From the NCBI GenBank assembly GCA_026932425.1, contig JAIXKN010000061.1, positions 1-46,425 of the forward strand: a stretch of DNA of 46,425 nt, read 5' to 3'. Source of the DNA: Burkholderiales bacterium (GTDB lineage Bacteria; Pseudomonadota; Gammaproteobacteria; Burkholderiales; Burkholderiaceae_C). Of the stretch, positions 26,642 through 34,510 are shown in pieces; the first letter of the stretch is position 1, and each line of letters starts with the position of its first letter. A program made the translations under genes and the position numbers. Below the pieces are notes generated by a model. That model was given only the letters and a program-made list of their open reading frames with translations, had not been told where the DNA came from and did no database searches.

Positions 26642-27867
26642 TGGACGCGGCGCGTTCCGAAGCGCTCGCCGCGCGGGCGCAGCTGCTGGAGCAGGGCGGC
26701 TGGCAGTTCCGCCGGCTCGAGGCCTTCCGCTTCGTCGCACCGCCGCCGGCGGAGACCTGGCTGGGTGACGAGACCGTTCTCGACGCGCCGGCCGTACCGA
26801 ACGGCGGCTGGACCTGGGAGCCGTCCGACGCGGCGGCAAAGCCGGACATCCGCTGGCTCGACGCGGCCGACACCAGCCAGCGCAGCGCATTGCTGGAGCG
26901 CCTGCCGCAACCCGGCGAGGATGCCGTTGCGCCCTTCGCGTGGGCGCACCGCGCGCTCTGCAAGGGCGGCCTGCGCATCCGCGTGCCCAAGGCGGCTGAC
27001 CCCGATGCGGCGCCGGTGATGCTGCGGCTGCGACAGTCCTCGAGCGAGGCCGTCGAGGCGCCGCTGCTCGTCGTCGAGCTCGAACCCGGCGCGCACTGCG
27101 TGCTGGTGGAGGAGCATGGACAGGCCGCCGGTGCCGGCCCCGAGGAGGCCGTGCGCAACCTGCAAGTCCACCTCCTGCTGGCTGAGGGCGCGCGGCTGCA
27201 GCACTGGCGTCAGGTGCAGCCGCAAGCCGGTCAACGCGTCGCGCACCACCTCAACGTCCACCTGGACGCGGGCGCGTTCTACGCGCAGGCGATGCTGGCC
27301 ACCGGCAGCACCTACCACCTGCAGCGCGCGCATGTGGTCTTCGAGGGCGAGGGCGCCGAGGCCCGCCTGGGGGGCGTGCTGCTCTCCGACGCGCGCCAGC
27401 TCGATCGCCAGGTGCGCATGATCCACGCCGCGCCGCGCAGCACCAGCACCGCGCGGGCGCTGGCCCTGGCGCGCGGCAAGGCGCTCGTCGCCGCCGACCT
27501 GTACGCGCATGTGCGCCCCGGTGCCGAGGATGCCGACATCCACCAGCACCTGGCCGGGATCCCGACCGCTGGATCGCCGCGCCTGGTGATGCGACCGCAG
27601 CTCGAGATCGAGCACGACGCGGTGCAGGCCGCGCACGGCACGACCTGGGGCCGCCTGCCCGACGAGGCGATCTTCTTCGCGCGCCAGCGCGGGCTGGACG
27701 AGGCCACCGCGCTCTCGCTGATCCTGCACGGCATGGCCGCGGCCGAGGTCGTCCGCGCGTTGGCTGACGAGCGTCTGTGCGAAACGGTGGGCGCGCTGCA
27801 GGCGCTGGACGAGGCGCTGAACCGCTACCTCTCGCCGGCGCAGGCGCAGGAGCGCAGGGATGGGTGA
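26641..27867 (+). CDS. sufD: Fe-S assembly scaffold subunit SufD
   Basis: The product is 408 residues from the ATG at 26641, which shares one base with the sufC stop. A GTG at 26638 is also in frame. The SufBD beta-helix core is seen at LQRAHVVFEGEGAEARLGG, and the C-terminal [20 protein letters not shown] matches SufB/SufD. It pairs with SufB and SufC and is needed for iron entry in known systems. Confidence 0.92.
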   Translation: MDAARSEALAARAQLLEQGGWQFRRLEAFRFVAPPPAETWLGDETVLDAPAVPNGGWTWEPSDAAAKPDIRWLDAADTSQRSALLERLPQPGEDAVAPFAWAHRALCKGGLRIRVPKAADPDAAPVMLRLRQSSSEAVEAPLLVVELEPGAHCVLVEEHGQAAGAGPEEAVRNLQVHLLLAEGARLQHWRQVQPQAGQRVAHHLNVHLDAGAFYAQAMLATGSTYHLQRAHVVFEGEGAEARLGGVLLSDARQLDRQVRMIHAAPRSTSTARALALARGKALVAADLYAHVRPGAEDADIHQHLAGIPTAGSPRLVMRPQLEIEHDAVQAAHGTTWGRLPDEAIFFARQRGLDEATALSLILHGMAAAEVVRALADERLCETVGALQALDEALNRYLSPAQAQERRDG

Positions 27868-29131
27868 CCGGCTGCCCAGCGGCGACGCGATGACGAGCGC
27901 CTTCCCGGTGCTCGCGCAGGAAGTCAACGGCCACGCGCTCGCCTACCTCGACAACGGCGCAACGACGCAGATGCCGGTGCAGGTGATGGATGCGATGCGG
28001 CGCTTCGACACGCACAGTCGCGCCAACATCCACCGCGGGGTGCATACGCTCAGCCAGCGCGCGACCGACGCCTACGAGGCCGCACGCGCACGGCTGCTCG
28101 CCTACGTCGGCGGCAGTGCCGATCACGAACTCGCCTTCACCAGCGGGACGACCGAGAGCCTGAACCTCGTCGCGCAGGGTCTGGCACTGCCGGCGATGCC
28201 TTCGGGCGGAGGCGAAGGGGCGCTGCTGTCGCCCTGGATCCGCGCCGGCGACGAGATCATCACGACCGGGCTCGAGCACCACGCGAACCTCGTCCCCTGG
28301 CAGCTTGCGGCCAGGCGCAGTGGTGCACGGCTGCGCGTGCTCCAGCCCGATGCAGAGGGCAGGATCTCGACGCAGGCGCTGGCCGAACTGCTGTCGCCGC
28401 GCACGCGCGTGTTCGCGATCACGGCCTGCGCCAACGGCAGCGGCGAGCGCCCGCCCTACGAGGAACTGCTGGCGATGGCCAAGCAGGCCGGTGCGCTGAC
28501 CGTGCTCGACGCCGCGCAGGCGGTCGCGCACGAGGTGCCGGTGATCTCGGCGCTGCCTTGCGACTTCATGGCCTTCTCGGGCCACAAGATGTACGGGCCG
28601 ATGGGGATCGGCGCGCTCGTCGGCCGCCGCGAGGCGCTCGAGCGCCTGGCGCCGCTGCGCATGGGCGGCGACATGGTCGAGTGGGTCTCCGAGACCGACG
28701 CCGGCTTCGCCCCGGTCCCGCAGTGTCTGGAGGGCGGCACGCCCAACGTCTGCGGCGCCGTCGGCCTGGCCGCGGCCGCGGACTTCATCGACGGCGTGGG
28801 TCGCGAGGCGATCAGCGCGCACGTCGAGGCGCTGCGCGAGCACGCGGTGGCGGGACTCTCGGCGCTGCCGGGCGTGCGCGTGCTCTCGCCGGAGAACCGT
28901 CGCACCGCGATTGCCTCCTTCATCGCCGAGGACGTGCACCCGCACGACATCGGCACCGTGCTCGACGAGCGCGGCGTGGCCGTGCGAACCGGCTGGCACT
29001 GCGCGCAGCCGCTGCTCGAGCGGCTGTGCCAGTCGCCGACGACGCGGGCCTCCTTTGCCCTCTACAACACGCACGCCGAGGTCGAGCGACTCGTCCAGGG
29101 CGTGGCCGCTGCACTGGACATGCTGCGATGA
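27860..29131 (+). CDS. sufS: Cysteine desulfurase SufS
   Basis: The product is 423 residues. It is a class V aminotransferase-fold desulfurase: YLDNGATTQMP at the start, the PLP lysine K243 in FSGHKMYGPMGIG, and the sulfur-carrying cysteine C381 in RTGWHCAQPLL. It takes sulfur from cysteine and passes it to SufU. The 27860 start overlaps sufD by eight bases; the ATG at 27890 (MTSAFPV) is an equally plausible start. Confidence 0.94.
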   Translation: MGDRLPSGDAMTSAFPVLAQEVNGHALAYLDNGATTQMPVQVMDAMRRFDTHSRANIHRGVHTLSQRATDAYEAARARLLAYVGGSADHELAFTSGTTESLNLVAQGLALPAMPSGGGEGALLSPWIRAGDEIITTGLEHHANLVPWQLAARRSGARLRVLQPDAEGRISTQALAELLSPRTRVFAITACANGSGERPPYEELLAMAKQAGALTVLDAAQAVAHEVPVISALPCDFMAFSGHKMYGPMGIGALVGRREALERLAPLRMGGDMVEWVSETDAGFAPVPQCLEGGTPNVCGAVGLAAAADFIDGVGREAISAHVEALREHAVAGLSALPGVRVLSPENRRTAIASFIAEDVHPHDIGTVLDERGVAVRTGWHCAQPLLERLCQSPTTRASFALYNTHAEVERLVQGVAAALDMLR

Positions 29132-29664
29132 GCGGTGCCGACTTCGATCTCTACCAGCAACTCGTGCTCGAGCACAAGCGCTCGCCGCGCTGCTTCGGCA
29201 CGCTGCCGTCGCCGACGCACCAGGCGCGCGGGCGCAACCCTTCGTGCGGCGACGACATCGGCGTGCAGCTGCAGGTCGAGGGCGACGTGCTGAAGGACAT
29301 CCGCTTCGAGGGCCGCGGCTGCGCGATCTGCATCGCCTCGGCCTCGATGATGAGCGAGGCGGTGCGCGGCCAGAAGGTCGACGACGCCAAGGCGCTGCAG
29401 CAGCGTTTTCGCGCCGTCATCACCGGCGAGCTCGAACCCGAGGAGGCCAACCTCGGCAAGCTCGTGAGCCTGGGCGCGGTGCGTCGCTACCCGAGCCGCA
29501 TCAAGTGCGCGCTGCTGGGCTGGCATGCGCTGATGCACGCGCTGCAGGGCGAGGGCAGCGGCAGTAGCGCCGCTGCCGAAGAGGATCCGGACATCGTCGT
29601 CGACCACGCCGCCGGCTCGGGCGGCGCGGCGGCAGCCGCCACACCCGATGGAGCACCCCGATGA
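29128..29664 (+). CDS. sufU: SufU-type sulfur-transfer/scaffold protein
   Basis: The product is 178 residues. Three conserved cysteines are in RNPSCGDD, GRGCAICIASAS and SRIKCALLGW. The 18-21 residue insertion before the last Cys (around ELEPEEANLGK) marks the SufU branch rather than IscU. SufU receives sulfur from SufS. The last ~35 residues form an unusual acidic, then Ala/Gly-rich tail (EEDPDIVVDHAAGSGG) absent from typical members. The start overlaps the sufS stop (ATGA). Confidence 0.92.
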   Translation: MSGADFDLYQQLVLEHKRSPRCFGTLPSPTHQARGRNPSCGDDIGVQLQVEGDVLKDIRFEGRGCAICIASASMMSEAVRGQKVDDAKALQQRFRAVITGELEPEEANLGKLVSLGAVRRYPSRIKCALLGWHALMHALQGEGSGSSAAAEEDPDIVVDHAAGSGGAAAAATPDGAPR

Positions 29665-30209
29665 GGTTGCAGCAGGAAAAGACCACGACCACGCGCACCG
29701 TGCAGGCACGCTGCGTCCCGAGCGGCGAGCCGATCGAGATTCCCGCGGGCACCGCGGTGACGATCACGCAGGCGCTGGGCTCGAGCTTCAGCGTCGTCGC
29801 CGGCGGGCAGCTCGTGCGCATCGACGGCGCCGACGCCGACGCGATCGGCCGCGAGGTGCCCCCGCCGCCGCCGACGCTGTCCAAGGGCGCGTCGATCGAG
29901 GAGGTCAACGACCTCGTCTGGGCCACGCTCAAGACCTGCTACGACCCCGAGATCCCGATCGACATCGTGGAGCTCGGCCTCGTCTATCGCTGCGACATCG
30001 AGCCGCAGGAGGACGGACGCTACAAGGTCGACATCGACATGACGCTGACCGCGCCGGGTTGCGGCATGGGCGAGGTGATCGCCAACGAGGTCGCCGACAA
30101 GGTGCTTGCGCTGCCGGCGATCTCGCAGGTCGACGTGCAGATGGTCTTCGACCCGCCCTGGGACCGCTACCGCCTCTCCGAGGCCGCGCGGCTGCAGCTC
30201 GGGATGTAG
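29661..30209 (+). CDS. sufT: Fe-S assembly protein SufT (DUF59/MIP18 domain)
   Basis: The product is 182 residues. The N-terminal ~75 residues match the SufT-specific part (ARCVPSGEPIEIPAGT, VTITQALGSSFSVV). The C-terminal DUF59 domain has LKTCYDPEIPIDIVELGLVY, LTAPGCGMGEVI with its conserved Cys, and VFDPPWDRYRLS. It acts as an auxiliary maturation factor for Fe-S proteins. The start overlaps the sufU stop. Confidence 0.92.
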   Translation: MRLQQEKTTTTRTVQARCVPSGEPIEIPAGTAVTITQALGSSFSVVAGGQLVRIDGADADAIGREVPPPPPTLSKGASIEEVNDLVWATLKTCYDPEIPIDIVELGLVYRCDIEPQEDGRYKVDIDMTLTAPGCGMGEVIANEVADKVLALPAISQVDVQMVFDPPWDRYRLSEAARLQLGM

Positions 30210-30243
30210 GGCAGCGTCCGCACGCAAGCGACCGCCGACATCA

Positions 30244-30265
30244 GAGCACGATCCGAGCACGATCC
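30244..30265. repeat. Two direct GAGCACGATCC repeats before the Rrf2 gene
   Basis: GAGCACGATCC occurs twice head-to-tail, followed by GAGCC just in front of the ATG at 30271. No purine-rich ribosome binding site is otherwise visible. It may be a regulatory repeat or a slippage product. Confidence 0.55.
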
Positions 30266-30270
30266 GAGCC

Positions 30271-30840
30271 ATGCGCCTGGCCGACTACACCGACTATGCC
30301 TTGCGCGTGCTGCTCTACTGCGCGCAGCACGCCGATCGCCTGGTGACGGTCGGCGAGATCGCCGAGCGGCAGGGCCTTGCGAAGAACCAGGTGATGAAGA
30401 TCGTCGCCGACCTCGCGCACGCCGGGCTGCTGGAAACCGTGCGCGGCCGCAGCGGCGGTGTGCGGCTGATGCGCCCGGCGGCGGAGATCCGCGTCGGCGA
30501 CGTCGTCCGCCTGAGCGAGACCGACCTGCGCCTGACCGAGTGCTTCGACCACCGCAGCAACCGCTGCACGCTGACCGCCGAATGCGGCCTGCGCGGCGTC
30601 TTCGCGCGCGCGCTGCACGCCTTCTTCGGCGTTCTCGACAGCGTCACGCTGGGTGACCTCAGTGCGCCAGCGCGAAGTCGGCGCAGCGGCTCGCAGGGCG
30701 TGCGGGATATCAGCGGCACGGCGAGCAAACCGTTGCAACGAGCCGCGGTCGCTGGGCCCCGCGCGCTGACGGCGAAGGCGACGAAACCCGAGGCGGTCGC
30801 CGTGCGTCGCGTGCGCCCGGGTGAACCTGCCCCTGCCTGA
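30271..30840 (+). CDS. Rrf2 family regulator (NsrR/IscR-like)
   Basis: The product is 189 residues. The N-terminal winged helix reads MRLADYTDYALRVLLYC and then QGLAKNQVMKIVADL. Three cysteines, C91, C99 and C105 (C-x7-C-x5-C), have the spacing seen in NsrR, which holds an NO-sensitive Fe-S cluster; IscR spacing is tighter. NO or cluster-status sensing is therefore likely. Residues ~135-189 form a basic, Ala-rich tail not found in NsrR. The gene follows sufT by 61 bases and may regulate the suf operon. NO sensing would fit a denitrifying host. Confidence 0.82.
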   Translation: MRLADYTDYALRVLLYCAQHADRLVTVGEIAERQGLAKNQVMKIVADLAHAGLLETVRGRSGGVRLMRPAAEIRVGDVVRLSETDLRLTECFDHRSNRCTLTAECGLRGVFARALHAFFGVLDSVTLGDLSAPARSRRSGSQGVRDISGTASKPLQRAAVAGPRALTAKATKPEAVAVRRVRPGEPAPA

Positions 30841-30867
30841 ACGCGAGCGTGCAACCGAGGAGCGCCG

Positions 30868-31500
30868 ATGGACACCCTTGCCCAGACCGAGAACTTGCCG
30901 AGCTTCTACGCGCAGGCGCCGCGCATCCGGGTGCGGGATCCGCTCGCCGCATTCCTTGGCGCCGCCAGCGGCGGCGTCCTCGACTACGGCTACGACGACG
31001 CGGTGCGGCTTGCGGGCCACTCCTGCCCGACGGTGGCCGGCGCCTGGCTGATGGCCCGCGCGGCGCTGAAGGCGCTCTACCCGGATGCGCTGCCCGAACG
31101 CGGTGGCGTCACGGTCGAGTTCGCCGACGCCGCCGACCACGGCGTCACCGGCGTCATCGCGCGCGTCGTCTCGCTGCCCACCGGCGTGGCCGGCGAGGAA
31201 GGTTTCAAGGGCATCGGCGGCCGCTTCACGCGCTGCGGCCTGCTGCGCTTCTCCGCACCGGTGCGCGGCGAGTTCCGCGTGACGCGCAGCGACGGCGGCG
31301 GGGCGGTCGACGTCTCGTCGCAGATCGGGCTCGTTCCCGGCGATCCCAACATGCGCGCCGCGATGATCGGCGCCTTCGACGGCGACCCCGATTCGCTCGC
31401 CGCCTTCGGCGCGATGTGGCAGGACCGGGTCCGCCGGCTGCTGCTCGAGCACGCCGACGACCCCGAGGTGATCGTCGTCCGGCCGGTGCGCGCGGGCTGA
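30868..31500 (+). CDS. FmdE-like domain protein
   Basis: The product is 210 residues. The segment LAGHSCPTVAGAWLMARAAL resembles the GHxCP start of FmdE domains, known from molybdenum formylmethanofuran dehydrogenase operons, and is followed by VTVEFADAADHGVTGV and TRCGLLRF. Bacterial members have no settled function, although a role with molybdenum enzymes or C1 chemistry has been suggested. It lies between the suf/Rrf2 genes and the convergent paaK gene, close to the Mo enzyme genes. The ATG at 30868 has GAGGAG just upstream. The family match is by eye only. Confidence 0.6.
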   Translation: MDTLAQTENLPSFYAQAPRIRVRDPLAAFLGAASGGVLDYGYDDAVRLAGHSCPTVAGAWLMARAALKALYPDALPERGGVTVEFADAADHGVTGVIARVVSLPTGVAGEEGFKGIGGRFTRCGLLRFSAPVRGEFRVTRSDGGGAVDVSSQIGLVPGDPNMRAAMIGAFDGDPDSLAAFGAMWQDRVRRLLLEHADDPEVIVVRPVRAG

Positions 31501-31532
31501 ACCGCGGCGCGCACCTGCCGCACCTGGATTTC

Positions 31533-32870
31533 TCAGCTCTTGGGGGCGTTGCGCAGATCGCGCACGCGCACCGCCTTGCCCTGCGAGCGCGGGATCGCGC
31601 CGGGCGCCAGCACGTCGACGTGCGCCGAAATGCCGACGATCGCCTTGATGTGGTGCGCCGCGTCGGCGGCCAGCAGCGGGTACTGCTCGGGCGGGATGTC
31701 GGGCAGAGCCTCGATTTCCATCCGCACCGTGTCGAGCGCGCCGTCCTTCATCAGCACGACCTGGTAGTGCGGCGCGATTCCGGGCCGTCCGATGAGGACG
31801 GCCTCGAGCTGGGACGGATAGACGTTGACGCCGCGGACGATCAGCATGTCGTCGTTGCGGCCGGTGACGCGCAGGATGCGCACATGCGTGCGGCCGCAGG
31901 CGCAGATCTCGCGCGTCAGGCGCGTGATGTCGCGCGTGCGGTAGCGGATCATCGGCAGCGCCTGCTTGGTCAGCGTGGTGATCACCAGTTCGCCGGGCTC
32001 GCCATCGGGCAGGCGCTTGCCGGTGTCCGGGTCGATCGTCTCGAAGAGGAAGTGGTCCTCCCAGCCGTGCAGGCCCTGCCCGTGCTCGCATTCGCAGGCC
32101 ACGCCCGGCCCCATGATCTCGGAGAGGCCGTAGATGTCGCGCGCCTTCAGGCCCAGGTGCGCCTCGATCTCCTGGCGCATCGCCTCGCTCCAGGGCTCGG
32201 CGCCGAAGACGCCGACCGCGAGGCCGCATTTGCGCAGGTCGACCCCCTGCTGCTCCGCGACCTCGGCCATCGCCAGCGCGTAAGACGGAGTCGAGCAGAT
32301 CACGCGCGGGCGGAAATCGGAGATCAGCGTGATCTGCCGCTCGGTGCCGCCCCCCGACACCGGCACGACCGTCGCACCGAGCCGCGTGGCGCCGTCATGC
32401 GCGCCCAGGCCGCCGGTGAAGAGACCGTAGCCGTAGGCGTTGTGGACGATGTCGCCCGGGCGTGCCCCGGCCGCGAAGAGCGAGCGCGCGACCAGGTCGG
32501 CCCAGTTCGAGAGGTCCTGCATCGTGTAGCCGACGACCGTCGCCTTGCCGGTCGTGCCCGAGGAGGCGTGGATTCGCGCCAGCTCGGTGCGCGGTCGCGC
32601 GAAGAGGCCGAAGGGGTAGTTGTCACGCAGGTCGGTCTTGACGGTGAAGGGCAGCTTCTGCAGCGCGTCCAGAGAATCGATGTCCTCGGGGCTGGAGAGG
32701 CCGGCTGCCTTGAGCCGCGGCTGGTGCCAGGGGACGTTCTCCCACGCGTTGCGCACGGTCTCGCGCAGGCGCTGCAGCTGCAGTTCCTCGATCTTCTCGC
32801 GCGGCAGGGTCTCCATCTCGGGATGGAGGAATTCGCGCTTCGTCTGCGTGGGGGCGGCGATCTCGGCCAT
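31533..32870 (-). CDS. paaK: Phenylacetate-CoA ligase (PaaK/PadJ-like)
   Basis: The product is 445 residues from the ATG at 32870. Earlier in-frame starts would only add a poorly conserved stretch. Adenylate-forming motifs include HASSGTTGKATVVGY, YGYGLFTGGLGAHDG (the PaaK hallmark), GAEPWSE, YGLSEIMGPGVACEC and MIRYRTRDIT. The C-terminal RSQGKAVRVRD contains the catalytic lysine. It makes phenylacetyl-CoA (or a close aryl-acetyl-CoA) from the acid, CoA and ATP. It lies downstream of padBCD-like genes on the same strand after a 126-base gap, so it probably provides the substrate for the PadBCD enzyme. Confidence 0.93.
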   Translation of the reverse strand: MAEIAAPTQTKREFLHPEMETLPREKIEELQLQRLRETVRNAWENVPWHQPRLKAAGLSSPEDIDSLDALQKLPFTVKTDLRDNYPFGLFARPRTELARIHASSGTTGKATVVGYTMQDLSNWADLVARSLFAAGARPGDIVHNAYGYGLFTGGLGAHDGATRLGATVVPVSGGGTERQITLISDFRPRVICSTPSYALAMAEVAEQQGVDLRKCGLAVGVFGAEPWSEAMRQEIEAHLGLKARDIYGLSEIMGPGVACECEHGQGLHGWEDHFLFETIDPDTGKRLPDGEPGELVITTLTKQALPMIRYRTRDITRLTREICACGRTHVRILRVTGRNDDMLIVRGVNVYPSQLEAVLIGRPGIAPHYQVVLMKDGALDTVRMEIEALPDIPPEQYPLLAADAAHHIKAIVGISAHVDVLAPGAIPRSQGKAVRVRDLRNAPKS

Positions 32871-32904
32871 GACGGGGTCCTCGGTGCTTAAGGCAGGGTA
32901 CGTG

Positions 32905-33000
32905 TTAGGCAGCGTGCATGTCTTTGCTGGATGGCGTCCAGCTCGTGGCAGGCGCGCCCGAAGCGGCGGCTGCACGAACGCGTTGGCCGCGGATGTTCAT
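32905..33000 (-). CDS. Possible 31-residue ORF between padD-like and paaK
   Basis: ATG at 33000 overlaps the stop of the padD-like gene (ATGA), and GGCGGGAG lies just upstream. The product would be 31 residues, starting MNIRGQRVRAAA and ending KDMHAA, with no recognisable domain. Position supports translation but sequence does not, so it may be chance. Confidence 0.25.
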   Translation of the reverse strand: MNIRGQRVRAAAASGAPATSWTPSSKDMHAA

Positions 33001-33839
33001 CTCCCGCCGCGGACCGGAAGATGCGGTAGCGCAAACCCCTGGTTGAATGCGGCCCGGGTGATGAGCATGAACTTGAAGAAGGCCCCGCCCGCGGTGGCGA
33101 GCAGCCCGGTGAGCGCCTGCAGCGGCTGTGCAAGCGAGGCCGGCAACGGGACGAGCCAGACGATCAGCATCAGCGCGAGGGGGACGAGGCTGCCGGCGAC
33201 GTATCCCGGTTTCGTGCGATCGACCGCGCGCAGCGATGCCGGCCGCTTCTGCAGCGAAGCGGCGAGCTTGGCGTACCAGCCGCTGCCCGCGAGGAAGCGC
33301 AACAGCAGCAGCACGCCCAGCGCCAGCCACGCCCAGGTGCTGCCTTGCCCCCACCAGGGGGCGAACAGCCAGTACAGGCCCGCGCCCTCGGCCAGGCCGG
33401 TGGCGAAGATGAGCGGCACGATGCGCGGCTCGCGCCAGGACGGGATGCCCTTGCTCGCCTTCAGGATCCGCGCCTGGCAGTAGAGGAAGGCAGCGGCGAA
33501 GAGCGCGGCCAGCGGCTGCAGCTGCGGCCACAGCAGGCTGGCCGCGCCGCTGATCATCACCAGTGGCGCGACCGCCGCTTCGCGCGACATCCACGAGGTG
33601 TGCGGATGGAAGAAGACGTTGATCGCGCGCAGCGGACGCCCGATCTCGGCCCAGACGCAGAGCAGCCCGATGCCGATCAGCGCCAGCGAAAGCAGCAGGA
33701 GGACGATGCGCAACGTGCCTTCGGCGCCGGCCAGCGTCGAGAAGATCAGCAGGCCGGTGCCTGCACCCCCTCCCATGAAGTTGCCCGCAGCGCGCTCGTC
33801 CCAGTGCAGCTGCTGCCAGGGCTTGGGGCCGTAGCTCAT
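32997..33839 (-). CDS. padD: PadD-like membrane anchor subunit (DmsC/NrfD type)
   Basis: The product is 280 residues with about eight hydrophobic helices. Features include AAGNFMGGGAGTGLLIFST, PLRAINVFFHPHTSWMSREA and LARFLAG-like helices, matching NrfD/DmsC anchors that pass electrons to quinone. The ATG at 33839 overlaps the PadC-like stop (ATGA) and has AGGAGA upstream; a longer start at 33881 would sit inside the PadC-like gene. With the two subunits encoded upstream it gives a three-subunit membrane-bound Mo enzyme like phenylacetyl-CoA:acceptor oxidoreductase. Confidence 0.82.
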   Translation of the reverse strand: MSYGPKPWQQLHWDERAAGNFMGGGAGTGLLIFSTLAGAEGTLRIVLLLLSLALIGIGLLCVWAEIGRPLRAINVFFHPHTSWMSREAAVAPLVMISGAASLLWPQLQPLAALFAAAFLYCQARILKASKGIPSWREPRIVPLIFATGLAEGAGLYWLFAPWWGQGSTWAWLALGVLLLLRFLAGSGWYAKLAASLQKRPASLRAVDRTKPGYVAGSLVPLALMLIVWLVPLPASLAQPLQALTGLLATAGGAFFKFMLITRAAFNQGFALPHLPVRGGR

Positions 33840-34510
33840 CGGCTGTTCTCCTCGTCGTCCTTGCCGTCCTTGGCGTCCCACAGGTAGTAGAAGTTCGGCT
33901 TGGTGCCGAGCTCCTCGTGCATGCGGAAGTGCTTGTTCTCGGCCAGCAGCTGCGAGACGTTGCTGTCCGGGTCCTCGATGTCACCGAAGGCCAGGGCCTG
34001 CGCCAGGCACGAGTTGACGCAGGCCGGCGTGGCCGCCGGGTCGACGCCGGGCGTCAGGCCGTTCTCGAGGCCGTAGTCGATGCGGTCGACGCAGAAGGTG
34101 CACTTGGTCGCGACGCCGATGCGCTCCTCGTCGAAGCGCGCCTGCTCGTGCTCGCTCATCTTGCCGTAGGCGAAGGTGGGCTTCTCGGTCTTGTAGCGCG
34201 CCTGGTAGGGGCAGGCCACCGCGCAGTAGGCGCAGCCGATGCACAGGTCGTAGTCGATCGTGACGATGCCGTCGGGCCGCTTCTTCGTCGCCGTGCTCGG
34301 GCAGACTTCCATGCACGGCGGGTCGTCGCAGTGCTGGCAGCCGGTGGGCACGAAGACGCGCTGCACGTTCGGGAATTCGCCGACCTCCATGTCGAGCACG
34401 CGGCGCCACTGGACGCCCGGCGGCGTGGCGTTGGCGTGCTTGCACGAGGCGGTACAGGTCTGGCAGCCCACGCAACGGCGCAGGTCCGCCACCATCGTCC
34501 AGCGCGTCAT
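33836..34510 (-). CDS. padC: PadC-like iron-sulfur subunit (four [4Fe-4S])
   Basis: The product is 224 residues. Sixteen cysteines fall in four ferredoxin-like groups: C13/16/19/23, C58/61/66/70, C90/93/96/100, and C137/140 with C164/168. This is the DmsB/NrfC-type electron-transfer subunit. It carries electrons from the Mo site to the membrane anchor. Start and stop overlap the neighbours by ATGA, and the C-terminal ~25 residues are acidic and Lys-rich. Confidence 0.88.
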   Translation of the reverse strand: MTRWTMVADLRRCVGCQTCTASCKHANATPPGVQWRRVLDMEVGEFPNVQRVFVPTGCQHCDDPPCMEVCPSTATKKRPDGIVTIDYDLCIGCAYCAVACPYQARYKTEKPTFAYGKMSEHEQARFDEERIGVATKCTFCVDRIDYGLENGLTPGVDPAATPACVNSCLAQALAFGDIEDPDSNVSQLLAENKHFRMHEELGTKPNFYYLWDAKDGKDDEENSR

